From positions 25,364,843 to 25,428,842 of the forward strand of contig CM033404.1 of the NCBI GenBank assembly GCA_019426215.1: a stretch of 64,000 nucleotides of DNA, given 5' to 3'. Below, one piece after another: positions 47,043 through 56,467 of this stretch (positions within the stretch are counted from its first letter, which is position 1; every line of letters starts with the position of its first letter). The position numbers and the translations under genes are program-made. The notes beneath the pieces are model-generated. The model saw nothing but the letters and a program-made list of their open reading frames with translations, did not search any database and was not told the origin of the DNA. This stretch comes from Buddleja alternifolia (taxonomy: Eukaryota; Streptophyta; Magnoliopsida; Lamiales; Scrophulariaceae).

Positions 47043-49860
47043 TTAAGTCTTACACACTTTCTTCTTCTTCTTTCCATCAGGATCGGTAAATGGAGATCTT
47101 TGATACTTGGATAACATAGGCATCCTCTTCAAATTTTGCTCCACAACTGCATTCTCTACCTTTGTATCATCACCTACATCCAATCCACCATCACCTACAT
47201 TTACCTTCAAATCATCACCTGCAACAGAATCTTCATGAGGAAGAATAGCTAAATCATTCTTTTCAACAGCTTGATCCTCACCTCCAACAGCTTGATCCTC
47301 ACCACCACTTTTAGCCCTTCTACTCAATAACGATAACTCAAAACTCTGTGTAGATAACTCAGATTTGATAGAAGATAACTCAGATTTCACAGAACCTAAC
47401 TCACAAGTTAATGAGATTTAGCAGTTGACAACTCAGATTTCACAACAGACAACTCAAATTTCACAGAACCTAACTCACAAGTTAACTGGGATTTAGCAGT
47501 TGACAACTCAGATTTTACAGCAGACAACTCAGATTTCAAGGCAACATTGTTTTCTACTAACATATCAACCTTTTCCATCAACTCACCAAACATTTTAACA
47601 ACTGGATCATTGGTGTTAATGGGATTTGATGAAACAACTGGTTCAGAGGACTGTGGAGGTCTGGATGTACCACATTGAAAACTTCTAGTTTCAGGTCTTC
47701 TACCATCATCAATGTTGGCTGAAAGTTTAGTCACTGGAACAACGACACGTCGAGATTCCACATCTATATGGAAAATATCATCAAATGGGATTCTACCTCC
47801 TTTCTCCAGTATTTCAGTCCACAATTTGGTGGTGGTGTCAGTGATGTTGTTGGTTACATCATACAGAGCAAAACTTTGAATGTGGTCTGTTGCTTGTTCC
47901 TCCTGCGTGGGCTGAAGTATGCTTTTAATATTTTAGCAAACAAACTAAAAAAATAAATAAAATCATTAAAATAAAATACTACAAAACAACTGAAATTAAT
48001 ATAAATAACATTGAAATAAAATCTTTTACTTCTTAGTTAGTTTTACATAAAAGATTATTGACTATGGATAGTCAATGTGCTTTGTGGAAATGAAAAAAAA
48101 ACTATGAATCATTTGAATTTTGAATGTACATGGAGTCAAGAGTTATTGAGCCTGCTGTTAAAAAAAAAAAACACTAACCTTGTTGTTCCCAACTATCATA
48201 AGAACCTGAGATAAAGTGGGGTATTGTCTTTTCTGAACAAGTTTGGTAGTCCACTTGCACATTCTCTGCAACTTTCGGGTGATATTCTCCCTCAAACACC
48301 CAATAATTGGTGACAGTGCGGGAATACACCAAAAAGGAAAAAACTGGCATAGGAACAAAAAAGATATTATCAAATATTTACAGATAAAAGTAAGTCAGCA
48401 ATTAACAATGAAAGACAAAAACTAAATTTACCATAAGTGGGAGAATGAAACAATGGAAGTTGCATTGAAGATTTGCCGAAACCAATTTCTTCTTCAGGTC
48501 TAAAGTTTTCAAGTGATCTATCATAACAGAATAAGAAAACTTACGCCATGGATAGGTTTTCGCAAACTCAAGATCATCAACGATTGCAAGAAGACTTTCA
48601 TCTATTGCCAAATCATCACTTGCAGGGATAAACAAAGCAGAAACCAACAAGTATAATAGAGCAAGCTTCAACTTGTCTGATGGAAGGATCTCAATAACTT
48701 GGTCACTAGAACTAATTTGACGCTTCTTTTTCTTAGGCACTGGTTGAGTACGGATCACACACCGCATAAGTTGTTCCTTAAGAACTTTTACTGAGGCTTT
48801 AGAGCTAAGGTATTTATGACTAAAACTATCAACATCGTCCACACTTTTTTTTCAGTTGGATACGGGGAGCAATTTAATCCATTCATAACTGCATGCTCCA
48901 TCAAAGAGTAACGAATAGGTATGCCATTTAGAACAAACCAGATTTTGAATTTGTCGGGAGACTCCACTATTCGGGTTAGAAGCATCTAGAGAGGAGTTAA
49001 AACCATTTCCAATGAAGAATCCATGTCGAATAATGATCCGAACTGAGAATTCTTAAACCACATGATGCCATCTGGATGGTCACTCAAACAATCTTCAATA
49101 AATTTGATATTTGTGGCCAATTTGTAGTGGCATGATAGTTTACACTTCTTATTAAAGTCTTTCGGGGTCAGTGTAAAAGTGGGCCGAGAGATATCGTCTG
49201 CATCATTAACCTAAAAACAAAATTAAATTAGATTACTTATAAGTAGTAGAACATAAAATTATACAGTTTTAAGCAATTGGAACAATTTTGGATTGAAAAA
49301 CCACAATATGAAACTGGTATGATAAATATCCGGTTAAGCAGTGTAAGTACAATTGCATATCGATCCATCATCAATTCACATATACTTAGTTGACATAGAA
49401 TACTGCAAAACCATTGAAACCAATATAATTCCATGTTTTATATATTAGAAACTGAGATTTCAGCATATTATAACATTTTGGATTGAAAAACCACAATATG
49501 ATACCGGTATGATAAATATCCGGTTAAGCAGTGTATAAGGCATATACTTAAAACACAATGACATATCAATCCACAAGTCCACAACTGATCATGTCTTACA
49601 TTAAAAACTGATCATGTCTTAGACTAAAAGCTGATCATGTCATGTTTTACACCAAAAACCTTAACAAAGCTCACAACCCATAAAACTTTAACACATTAAA
49701 GAATTACATCACACCAAAACTGAAACAAATACATCTATAAATTTGGAACAAGATATATTAGTTTACTTACCGGGGGTGTGAAGGAAGTTGGAGGGTCAGC
49801 CATTGCTGCAACAACTGCATCTAGACGGCGGTGTTTGGTGGGAGAAGACGAATCCGCCAT
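47043..49860 (-). pseudogene. DUF1985/coiled-coil upstream gene of the Ulp1 unit, broken
   Basis: Exon 1 (49860-49771, 30 codons, MADSSSPTKHRRLDA, donor GTAAGT) is followed by a DUF1985-like exon (about 49210-48430). The latter includes 'WFVLNGIPIRYSLMEHAVMNGLNC'-like sequence near 48870-48960. It carries a TAG at 48988-48986 and a frameshift in an A8 run (complement of 48845-48852). A further exon lies at about 48345-48180. The next (about 47924-47043) is acidic and Lys/Ser-rich, with repeats of 'SVKSELS-KSELSTAKS' forming a coiled coil. It has a 1-base frameshift near 47409, and ends at a TAA at 47045-47043. Ulp1 follows. The damage shows this half is a pseudogene. Confidence 0.65.
49310..49565 (-). 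repeat. ACCGG-type repeat units inside an intron of the DUF1985 gene
   Basis: Two units with TATGATAAATATCCGG near 49319 and 49508 (189 bp apart), each followed by 'ttaagcagtgta' and 'cacaa-tgacatatc'-like sequence. Same orientation as 45440-46060. Confidence 0.75.
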
Positions 49861-50377
49861 TGCTTGAATATGGGACTAAACAAGATTAAAATTACAAAAT
49901 TAAACTGAATTCATATAAACCTTAAAATGCAAATATTGCTTACAAACTGAAATTTGGGGGAAATGAAGAAGAGGTGGGAGGAACCTGTTTATGACGAATT
50001 ACAGTGGATTTTCTCAGGAAATTTTTTGTTCATTTTGGACTTCTTGTCTCGTACGACTCTCTTCCTCAAAAACTTCCTGTTGGATTTTGATTTTTTCACC
50101 TAAGGCAAACAAGAAGAGTTGTTTATTGCTTTGAATGAATGAAGAATTGCTTATTTTTTTGAAGAATTGTAGATGCTTTTTTAGTATTAGGGCAAAAGGG
50201 TTAACATGTAATTGACCATTTATATTAACCGAAAAGAAAAACAAAAAGTAAAAGTCCAACTATCAGCTGTTTTATTAGGGGTATTATGGACAAATCCCTT
50301 TTATTTAAACGTCAAAAATTAAAGAAAAATTTAAAAAAAATTCAAACAAAAGGAGGTCTTGTTTTTGCAACACCCAT
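49861..50377. other. Right edge of the Mutator-like region and upstream region of the RRM gene
   Basis: Shared 5' side of two divergent genes (49860 minus, 50497 plus). No gene is present; the frame at 50014-50259 has no domain. The true transposon end probably lies between 49990 and 50310 but I could not find a convincing inverted repeat with 24.6-24.8 kb. Confidence 0.4.
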
Positions 50378-50385
50378 TATAAATA
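50378..50385 (+). promoter_or_regulatory. TATA box of the RRM gene
   Basis: TATAAATA, 119 bp before the ATG. It is followed by a C/T-rich leader containing a CTCAT pentamer run (50463-50487) right before the coding sequence. Confidence 0.7.
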
Positions 50386-50496
50386 GACTCTATTTGCCAA
50401 ATTCCCGTCCCCACTCCCTTATCCTCCACTCAGTACTCTGTAGTCATTCGGTACTCCCAATTTCATCTCATCTCATCTCATCTCATCGCTTCTACT

Positions 50497-51785
50497 ATGG
50501 CCGCCGCATTTCGTCTCGTCTATTTACCACGCGCCACCGCTCCCTTCTCCTACACCCACCACCAATTCCCTCTTTCGCCGCCGCCGCTCAATCCCCCCTG
50601 TCTTCTTTCTCTCACCACCAACCCCAACCCCAAACGCTTCAATCTTCAACTCTTCCATGCTCAATCCGACCCCACCATTCTATCTGAAACGGCACAACAG
50701 AATGTCGTCGTACAAGTAGACGAAGAAGAAGAAGAAGTTTCTAAGACGAGGCTGCTTGTTCAAAATGTTCCATGGACATGCACTGCAGATGATCTTCGCT
50801 CCCTCTTCCACAACTACGGTACTGTTGTTGATATTGAGGTGGGTTTCTTTATTCCTACTTAATTAATTATTCTATTATTATGGATTTTTGTTCTTATTTT
50901 TATTTGTGTTCATCATGTTCTGATTTTTTTTTTTTTTACTTTTCTTTTCTTTTGGGATTAAGTTTTCAATGTATAATAAAAGTAGAAATAGGGGTCTGGC
51001 GTTCGTATCAATGACTTCACATGAAGAAGCTCTTGCAGCTCTTAACAGTATTGATTCCACTGTAAGCCTTGCAATGATTCCTCTCCATACTAGAATATTT
51101 TATTACGGAAAATTGCAATATTAGCCACATAGGATACGGACTTGTTTCAATTTTGGTTTAATTGTTTACAAACTTGTAGAGTTAGTTCCGTACTCTAAAA
51201 TTTTGGTCCCAACCGTTGAAAATTGGACGGAATTCCGCCCAGTGTAATGCACACCTGTTAATTTTATTATTGATCACGTGCAAGGCACGTGACCAAACTA
51301 ACCGTTTCCATTCACTGTTTAAGGGTTGGGACTAAAAATGCAAAAAATACACATACTATGGGATTAATTTTGGAAGATTGTAAACAATGAGACTAATATC
51401 GCAATTCTCCTATCTTTATTATCCTTTCCAGTTTGGTAAGAATGTGTCTGTTATATCAAAACAATTAGGAATTTGAGGGTAGAGTTTTGAAGCTGAATTG
51501 GGCTAAGCCGAAGAAGGAGAAGCCTTCTATTTCTCCACAACCCAAGCCACTGCCAGTACACAATTTGTTCGTAGCGAATTTGCCGTTTCAGGCTAGGGCT
51601 AAAGACCTTAAGGATTTCTTCAATGCTGATAATCTAAATGTTGTTTCTGCTGAAGTGATATTTCAAGATAGTCCTAGGCGATCATTGGGCTATGGCTTTG
51701 TTTCCTTCAACACTAAGGCAGAGGCAGAGGCAGCACTTTCCACTTTTCAAGGAAAGGTAATAGTCAATTTGGTTTATTGGGGTTT

Positions 51786-51817
<32 letters not shown>

Positions 51818-52234
51818 TGAAGGGATAGTTACCTATGCACCCCTCACATATTGTGTAATTACCAAAATTCTCCTCAGATTATGCAAATTACCAACAGCCC
51901 CGTCTTCTGCTTTTATTGACGGGTGAATTGTAATCTGACAGTGTGAAATTGTACTACAATTTTATTTACATGGGAAGTTTTGGTTATTTCTCAAATTTTA
52001 GGTGTTTTTCGTAATTACGGTTTCATGAAGGGGTTGTTGATGTGATTTACCCTATTTTGAATTGTCTACTATGGTAGAGGAGTGAATGAGATCAAGTTTT
52101 GTGAAAGAACTTTTATGCGTTTCTTGTCTTTGCAGGAGTTTATGGGGAGGTCAATTCGTATAGCACGCAGTAAAAAATTTTTGAGAGCCGAGACAAAGGC
52201 TAGTATTGAATCAGAGAGTGCTAAAGTGACTTGA
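50497..52234 (+). CDS. Chloroplast-type ribonucleoprotein with two RRM domains
   Basis: An RNA-binding protein of the plastid 28-33 kDa RNP class, which stabilises and helps process chloroplast transcripts. Four exons with GT-AG borders, all phase 0: 50497-50838, 50963-51061, 51469-51756, 52136-52234; 275 aa. Residues 1-~60 are Ser/Pro/Arg-rich with almost no acid, like a transit peptide; an acidic linker (EEEEE near 76-80) follows. RRM1 is at residues ~84-160 (RNP2 LLVQNV 86-91, RNP1 RGLAFVSM 124-131). RRM2 is at ~178-262 (RNP2 LFVANL 180-185, RNP1 LGYGFVSF 220-227). Intron 2 and intron 3 each hold a MITE. It resembles the Arabidopsis At2g35410 type. Intact; the only clear host gene here. 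Confidence 0.92.
51107..51410. mobile_element. MITE in intron 2 of the RRM gene
   Basis: Ends are inverted repeats: GGAAAATTGCAATATTAG at the left and GGAGAATTGCGATATTAG on the other strand at the right; about 304 bp. The flanks (ATTTTATTA before, TCTTTATTA after, offset by one or two bases) match at 7 of 9, which fits a decayed 9-bp duplication. Confidence 0.7.
51822..52052. mobile_element. MITE in intron 3 of the RRM gene
   Basis: About 231 bp with imperfect inverted ends (GGGATAGTTACCTATGCACCCC and, on the opposite strand, GGGTAAATCACATCAACAACCCC). Flanks TATATTGAA (51813-51821) and TATTTTGAA (52053-52061) match at 8 of 9, pointing to a Mutator-type MITE. A TA microsatellite (51787-51811) abuts it. 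It resembles the MITE at 14995-15230 in its end sequence. Confidence 0.75.
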
Positions 52235-53846
52235 ACTTTGCTAAGCAGATGAGAAATCCGATTGGTTGTGGTTTAATCACTTGAGAACAGTGAGTTTCAT
52301 TTATCTATGCATATTTTGAATGTGCGCCTATGCTGTTCACTTTCAAACCGTATCTGATAGCTAATAAATGTTCAGCTCTCCTTTTGTTTCACTATTTTAT
52401 CTACGTTTATTGATTCTTTTCTATTTATTTGTTTATTTATTTGGCCACTCACTTTGTGATAGTATTGTAAATCGACAGATGAGCTAGAAGCCATACCTTT
52501 ATGTAATAGATGAGGAAGATTTTTACTTTTGAGCTTAAATGCTTCTTTTTCTTGGCAAAATCCACAAGAAAATACAATCTTGGACATCAAGGTGCAAGAG
52601 AGAATAGCTATTCCGACACGCCTTTGATATGAGGATCTATGATTTTCCTTTTTAACATTTAAAGTAGTATTTTAGTGGTTCTTGCTTCAAATCTCAAGAG
52701 CAGTAATTTGTCTCATGTAGAGATGTCAAGTTGAAGTAGCAATGACCGGTAGACTATATGTGCCCGCAAAACATAATTGACAGGAGAAATATTGAAGTAC
52801 AATCCAAAGAGCACTTCTACTATGATCTTTCCATATATGACGTAATGTTTGCTTACATTTTGTGGTCCAAACAACAGGTTTTCCGAATCAGTTTTTCATA
52901 TACATTCTTGTAAGATTCTAATTACCAAAAACTTCTAAAAATCATTATTTTGCATAATTTTGGACGACCCATGCATTGAAAATTTCCCATTTGTCACAGA
53001 CACTGATTATTAAATAATGAAAAGATGGTGTATATTGCAGACTGCAGTACTGATTTGTACTTCGTCATCTTGGCTTAATCCATTAATTCTTGATATGGGA
53101 CCTCTCAATATGTTTACCGAATAAAGGATTTATGTTACACTTCAATGTTGGCTGATTGGACTATGGAAAGCGAACATGGAGGACTCAATTATCAAAGCCG
53201 TATAAGTTTGAGATAAAACTGTGGAAGTTTGAGCTTTATTGTGCGTTTGGTCTGGTATTCAATGGTAATATTTTGATCCTTAATAGATATAGTCATTCGG
53301 CGATGTAAGTATAGTCTTCATATTGGTTGAATCGCAGTGAAATATTCATAATATGGGAATTGGTTTATGAGAAAAATTGGGGAAGAGACCGTGTAAAGAA
53401 AAGCAGATAAAAGTAAGACTTTTGTTCTTGGTTTTTCACTTATTAACTTTTCTGTTCTTGATCAGACGAAGAAGAAAATCATTTGGCAATTTGTAGAAAG
53501 CCGAGAAAATATTCCAGCAGAGGCAGAGTCGAGGAGATCACCAATTGCCAAAGGTTGTTTATATTAATGGAGAGAGGAATTCTGCAGAAGGCAGGCCCCT
53601 TAATCACCTGATGTTTTGTTCTAGTCTCTCGCTATTTAAGTTGCTTCCAATTGTCAGAATGTAGCATGAGAACCTCGTTTGTTTATATTAAATGATGATG
53701 ATGTATTATTACTACTTTTCTTCAGTTGAGATCTACGCTTCTGGGATTTTGGTACTTAAGGAATATAGGACTGAAGTTGTCAATCCTCCATGAGAGTCAA
53801 AGATGTTTTTGGAGAGTACCCTTTGCAACATCAACGCCACAAATTG
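52235..53846. other. 3' side of the RRM gene and non-coding DNA
   Basis: The 3' UTR probably ends around the AATAAA at 52362-52367. Beyond that no gene is recognised. The segment 53460-53570 ('gacgaagaagaaaatcatttgg') looks weakly coding but has no identifiable domain. Confidence 0.45.
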
Positions 53847-54386
53847 TAACACCCTGATTCAACTCACTCTGAGTTTTATAATCCTATTATTTATCTATTA
53901 GTTTCACTTTTGAAAGTTAAATTACCAAATTGGGCTATTTTATAATTTTCCAAAATTATAGGGGCTAATGTGCAAATTTTGTATTTTAAGAATTCGCCCC
54001 ACTCATTATAATTCATCAATTCGACATAAATATTACTTATTTCAACTATCATAAATTCATCAAAATACTTTTGACCTATGTACATATAGTTTTCTACTTT
54101 ACGTTTTGATGTGCCCGTAATCGAACCTCTTACGACTCGTTGTAAACTCTCATGTTCGGAATTTATTGGACTTATTTTACGCCTACATAGATCTTGCGAA
54201 CACCCATCCACTCGGTAGAATGAGAAAAGTGGGTTAATTGTGTCTATCATGTTTTTTTTTGTACTTAAGTAAAATTTAGCAATCTTTGAGGGCCTTTTTG
54301 CAAATACTTGGAAAGGTGGCATTTTACTTTTCACCACCAGCTGATCATTTGACATCTAAGTTGCCACTTGTACTTGGTATATTACA
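53847..54386 (-). mobile_element. LTR-like block of a gypsy element, minus strand
   Basis: On the minus strand the block ends in AGGGTGTTACA, a typical 3' end of chromovirus-type LTRs, and could start TGTAATATACC at 54386 (about 540 bp). The plus strand begins TGTAACACCCTGATTC. The 154-codon minus frame (54355-53891) falls entirely in this block and is probably not a gene. No target duplication was found and the next bases do not form a good primer site, so the limits are tentative. Confidence 0.4.
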
Positions 54387-54807
54387 CCTTCAAACAAGAT
54401 GAACATGTATCTAATACTTTATAACAAAAATTTTCACCACCACCGCTTGGAGTTTCTTGTCCCTTCTCTCTTGGGCATCCATGCATTTCACCTTTAGATT
54501 CTGCAGAATTGCATACCACCATCAATATAACAATAGAGGCTTGTTCTTCATTCATTATTTCATCACAAATACAACACCACTTCACGCTTTCTCTTGCAAA
54601 CTCATTATCCCACATCCAGATTGATTTGTGCAGTTTTGGTTGAGCTCCGATTTGGACAGCCAAATGACGTCCTAATTTGGATATCTTCACGTCATATTTA
54701 TCCTAAGAGGTCAAGGAATAACCCTGTGGAGTCACTATTTTCTAAGTAGTTCCATAGATGTCCAGAATCAGTCAACAAATCAACACGGTAGTCTCTAATT
54801 TTCAATT
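54387..54807 (-). other. Unassigned stretch, possible retroelement-derived minus-strand frames
   Basis: Open minus-strand frames 54690-54382 (102 codons, with a CCICDEIM Cys pair) and 54880-54698 are adjacent and could be parts of one old protein. I recognise no domain. Confidence 0.3.
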
Positions 54808-55345
54808 CCAGAAACTGTCCTTTCATTTCCCGTGCCCCGAGATGGCCCTTAACGCTATCGGATTGAACTCTAAAGACCACCGTCGGAAAGCCCCTTGTGT
54901 TTAAATACTATTTCAGGTTCGTTTTGTTGGAAACGATTAAAAAAACATTTAGTATTTTGCATTTAAAGTAACACTGGCAGTGTGAAGTTTCCATTTCCAG
55001 AAACTGTCTATCATTTTCGTTTTGCCTGAATCCAACCTTCCAGTGGTATATTTGTACATAAAAGAACACCTTTGGAAACTTGTATGAGTGTAGATGTTGC
55101 TACATGTGAGTTTTTCCGGAAAACATCATGTAAGCATTTCAGAATTTGCATCCAAAGAACCACTGCCACCACCCTGTTTTGAAATCCAGAAACTGTACTT
55201 CATTTTATGTTGCCCAGAAAACATCCTTATCGTCCTTGTATTTCATCTTTAAGACCAGAATTGGAAAGATCTTTGAGTGTAGATGTTCATAAGGGTATGG
55301 CTTGCTAAAATCCGTGTTGTATTGTGATCATAAAGTAGATGTCTT
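54808..55345. repeat. Diverged tandem repeat, 189-bp period, three units
   Basis: CCAGAAACTGT occurs at 54808, 54997 and 55186, spaced exactly 189 bp twice. Around it, 'ttgcat(tt/cc)aaag(t/a)a(a)ccactg', 'cattttcg-tttgcc' and 'gagtgtagatgtt' are conserved at matching offsets between units 2 and 3 and more weakly in unit 1. Confidence 0.75.
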
Positions 55346-55749
55346 TGAAGGCTGCCAGGACTCCCTGAAATTGATAGTCATGGGAACTCGACTTTGGAGG
55401 CTCGGCTTACCATCTCTAACATCATATGTTCGGATGAAGTTCGAATAGGGAGCAATATGCTTTGATAAAGAATTTATGGATGATTAATTTGATTGTTGAG
55501 TATGATATTTATGGACTGAGAAGTCGTGAAAGTGACAATGCATGGTGGTAGACAGAGGTGCACGGTGGTAGACGGAGGCACACGGTGGCGTTATTTCGAG
55601 TAACCTCATATGCAAATGAACACTGGAATTCGAGCTTCGTGATCTCAATTTCGTGATGATGGTGGGTAAGTCTTGGGTGCTTGCACTTGAGAGATGATTT
55701 CAGGAAACACATGATTGGACAAGTTGGTGAGGGTTTCTCTTTTCCTGGA
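55346..55749. other. Non-coding stretch
   Basis: No gene seen. A small tandem repeat 'gcacggtggtagac(g/a)gagg' occurs at about 55540-55585. The minus frame 55712-55509 has no domain. Confidence 0.4.
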
Positions 55750-56467
55750 AACTCTTTAATTGCTTTACCTAATTGTTATTCCCTTGTTTCGTTCTGCAAC
55801 TGTCTTGTCGATATCTTGATGATTGCTTATCGATGAATGTTATTCTTAAGCGTCCCGCTCTGGTCAATATCTCGTGATTCCCAACGTTATCCTTTTCACG
55901 TCTATGGTACATCTTTTGCCCCGAAATGGTCTTCAGTCTCATTCTTGTCGATTCCAGTGAGACTTATCGTGCGAATATCGAGTCAATATCTTTCTTAACA
56001 CATTGAGACCATTGTATTTCTTGGTTCTACTCCGTCGGCTAAAAGAGTTAAGTGCTATGCGGGACAAAGTGCCACATGACGGCGGGGGCCACCTCTTGAA
56101 CCCGTAGGAGCCACCACTAGAATCCTGATGTCCGGCATCCGTCCACGATATGTCCTTTTCTTGGTCTAAAGCTTTGACTCTCAAAGGTAGAGTGAAGGGA
56201 GCTAAGTGCTATACGGGACAAAGTGCCACGTGACGGCGGGTGCCACCTCTGGAACCTAATGTGCAATGATGTCCCATAACCATGTGTGATCCTTCGGGAC
56301 TTTATTCAAAGCCAAAGTAAAAACTAATTTAAGAATAAAGACATGCCACACATATAAAAAAGGTTAACTTTATTTATATGAAAACGATTGTTCAATTATA
56401 GAGTTACTATTACAAAGAATGGTGCCCAATAATTGGTGCCCCGGGCACTAACTCTAACACAAGCTCC
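55750..56467 (-). mobile_element. LTR fragment, minus strand, same family as 60262-63048
   Basis: Read on the minus strand from 56467 it begins TGTTAGAGTTAGTGCCCGG. It follows the start of the LTR at 60262: GTGCCCGG, a CCAATT block, GGGxACC/GGGTGCC, 'taataaactctat', 'aataaagt' and 'atcacacatg-ctatggga'. It contains a local duplication: 56047-56103 and 56201-56256 both read 'aagtgctat-cgggacaaagtgccac-tgacggcggg'. The distal end is unclear. Confidence 0.55.

Noticed and set aside
24655..50298. Possible terminal inverted repeats of one giant Mutator-like element (GGGAAATTTC at 24655 against GGGATTTGTCC inverted at 50298)
   Set aside because: Only about 20 of 29 bases match in an AT-rich setting and the neighbouring 9-bp sequences do not match each other. 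Too weak to call ends.
53891..54355. 154-codon minus-strand frame
   Set aside because: Covers an LTR-like block ending in a chromovirus-type LTR terminus; no protein domain seen.
54808..55345. CRISPR-like spaced repeats
   Set aside because: Units are long, diverged and in plant DNA; it is an ordinary tandem repeat.
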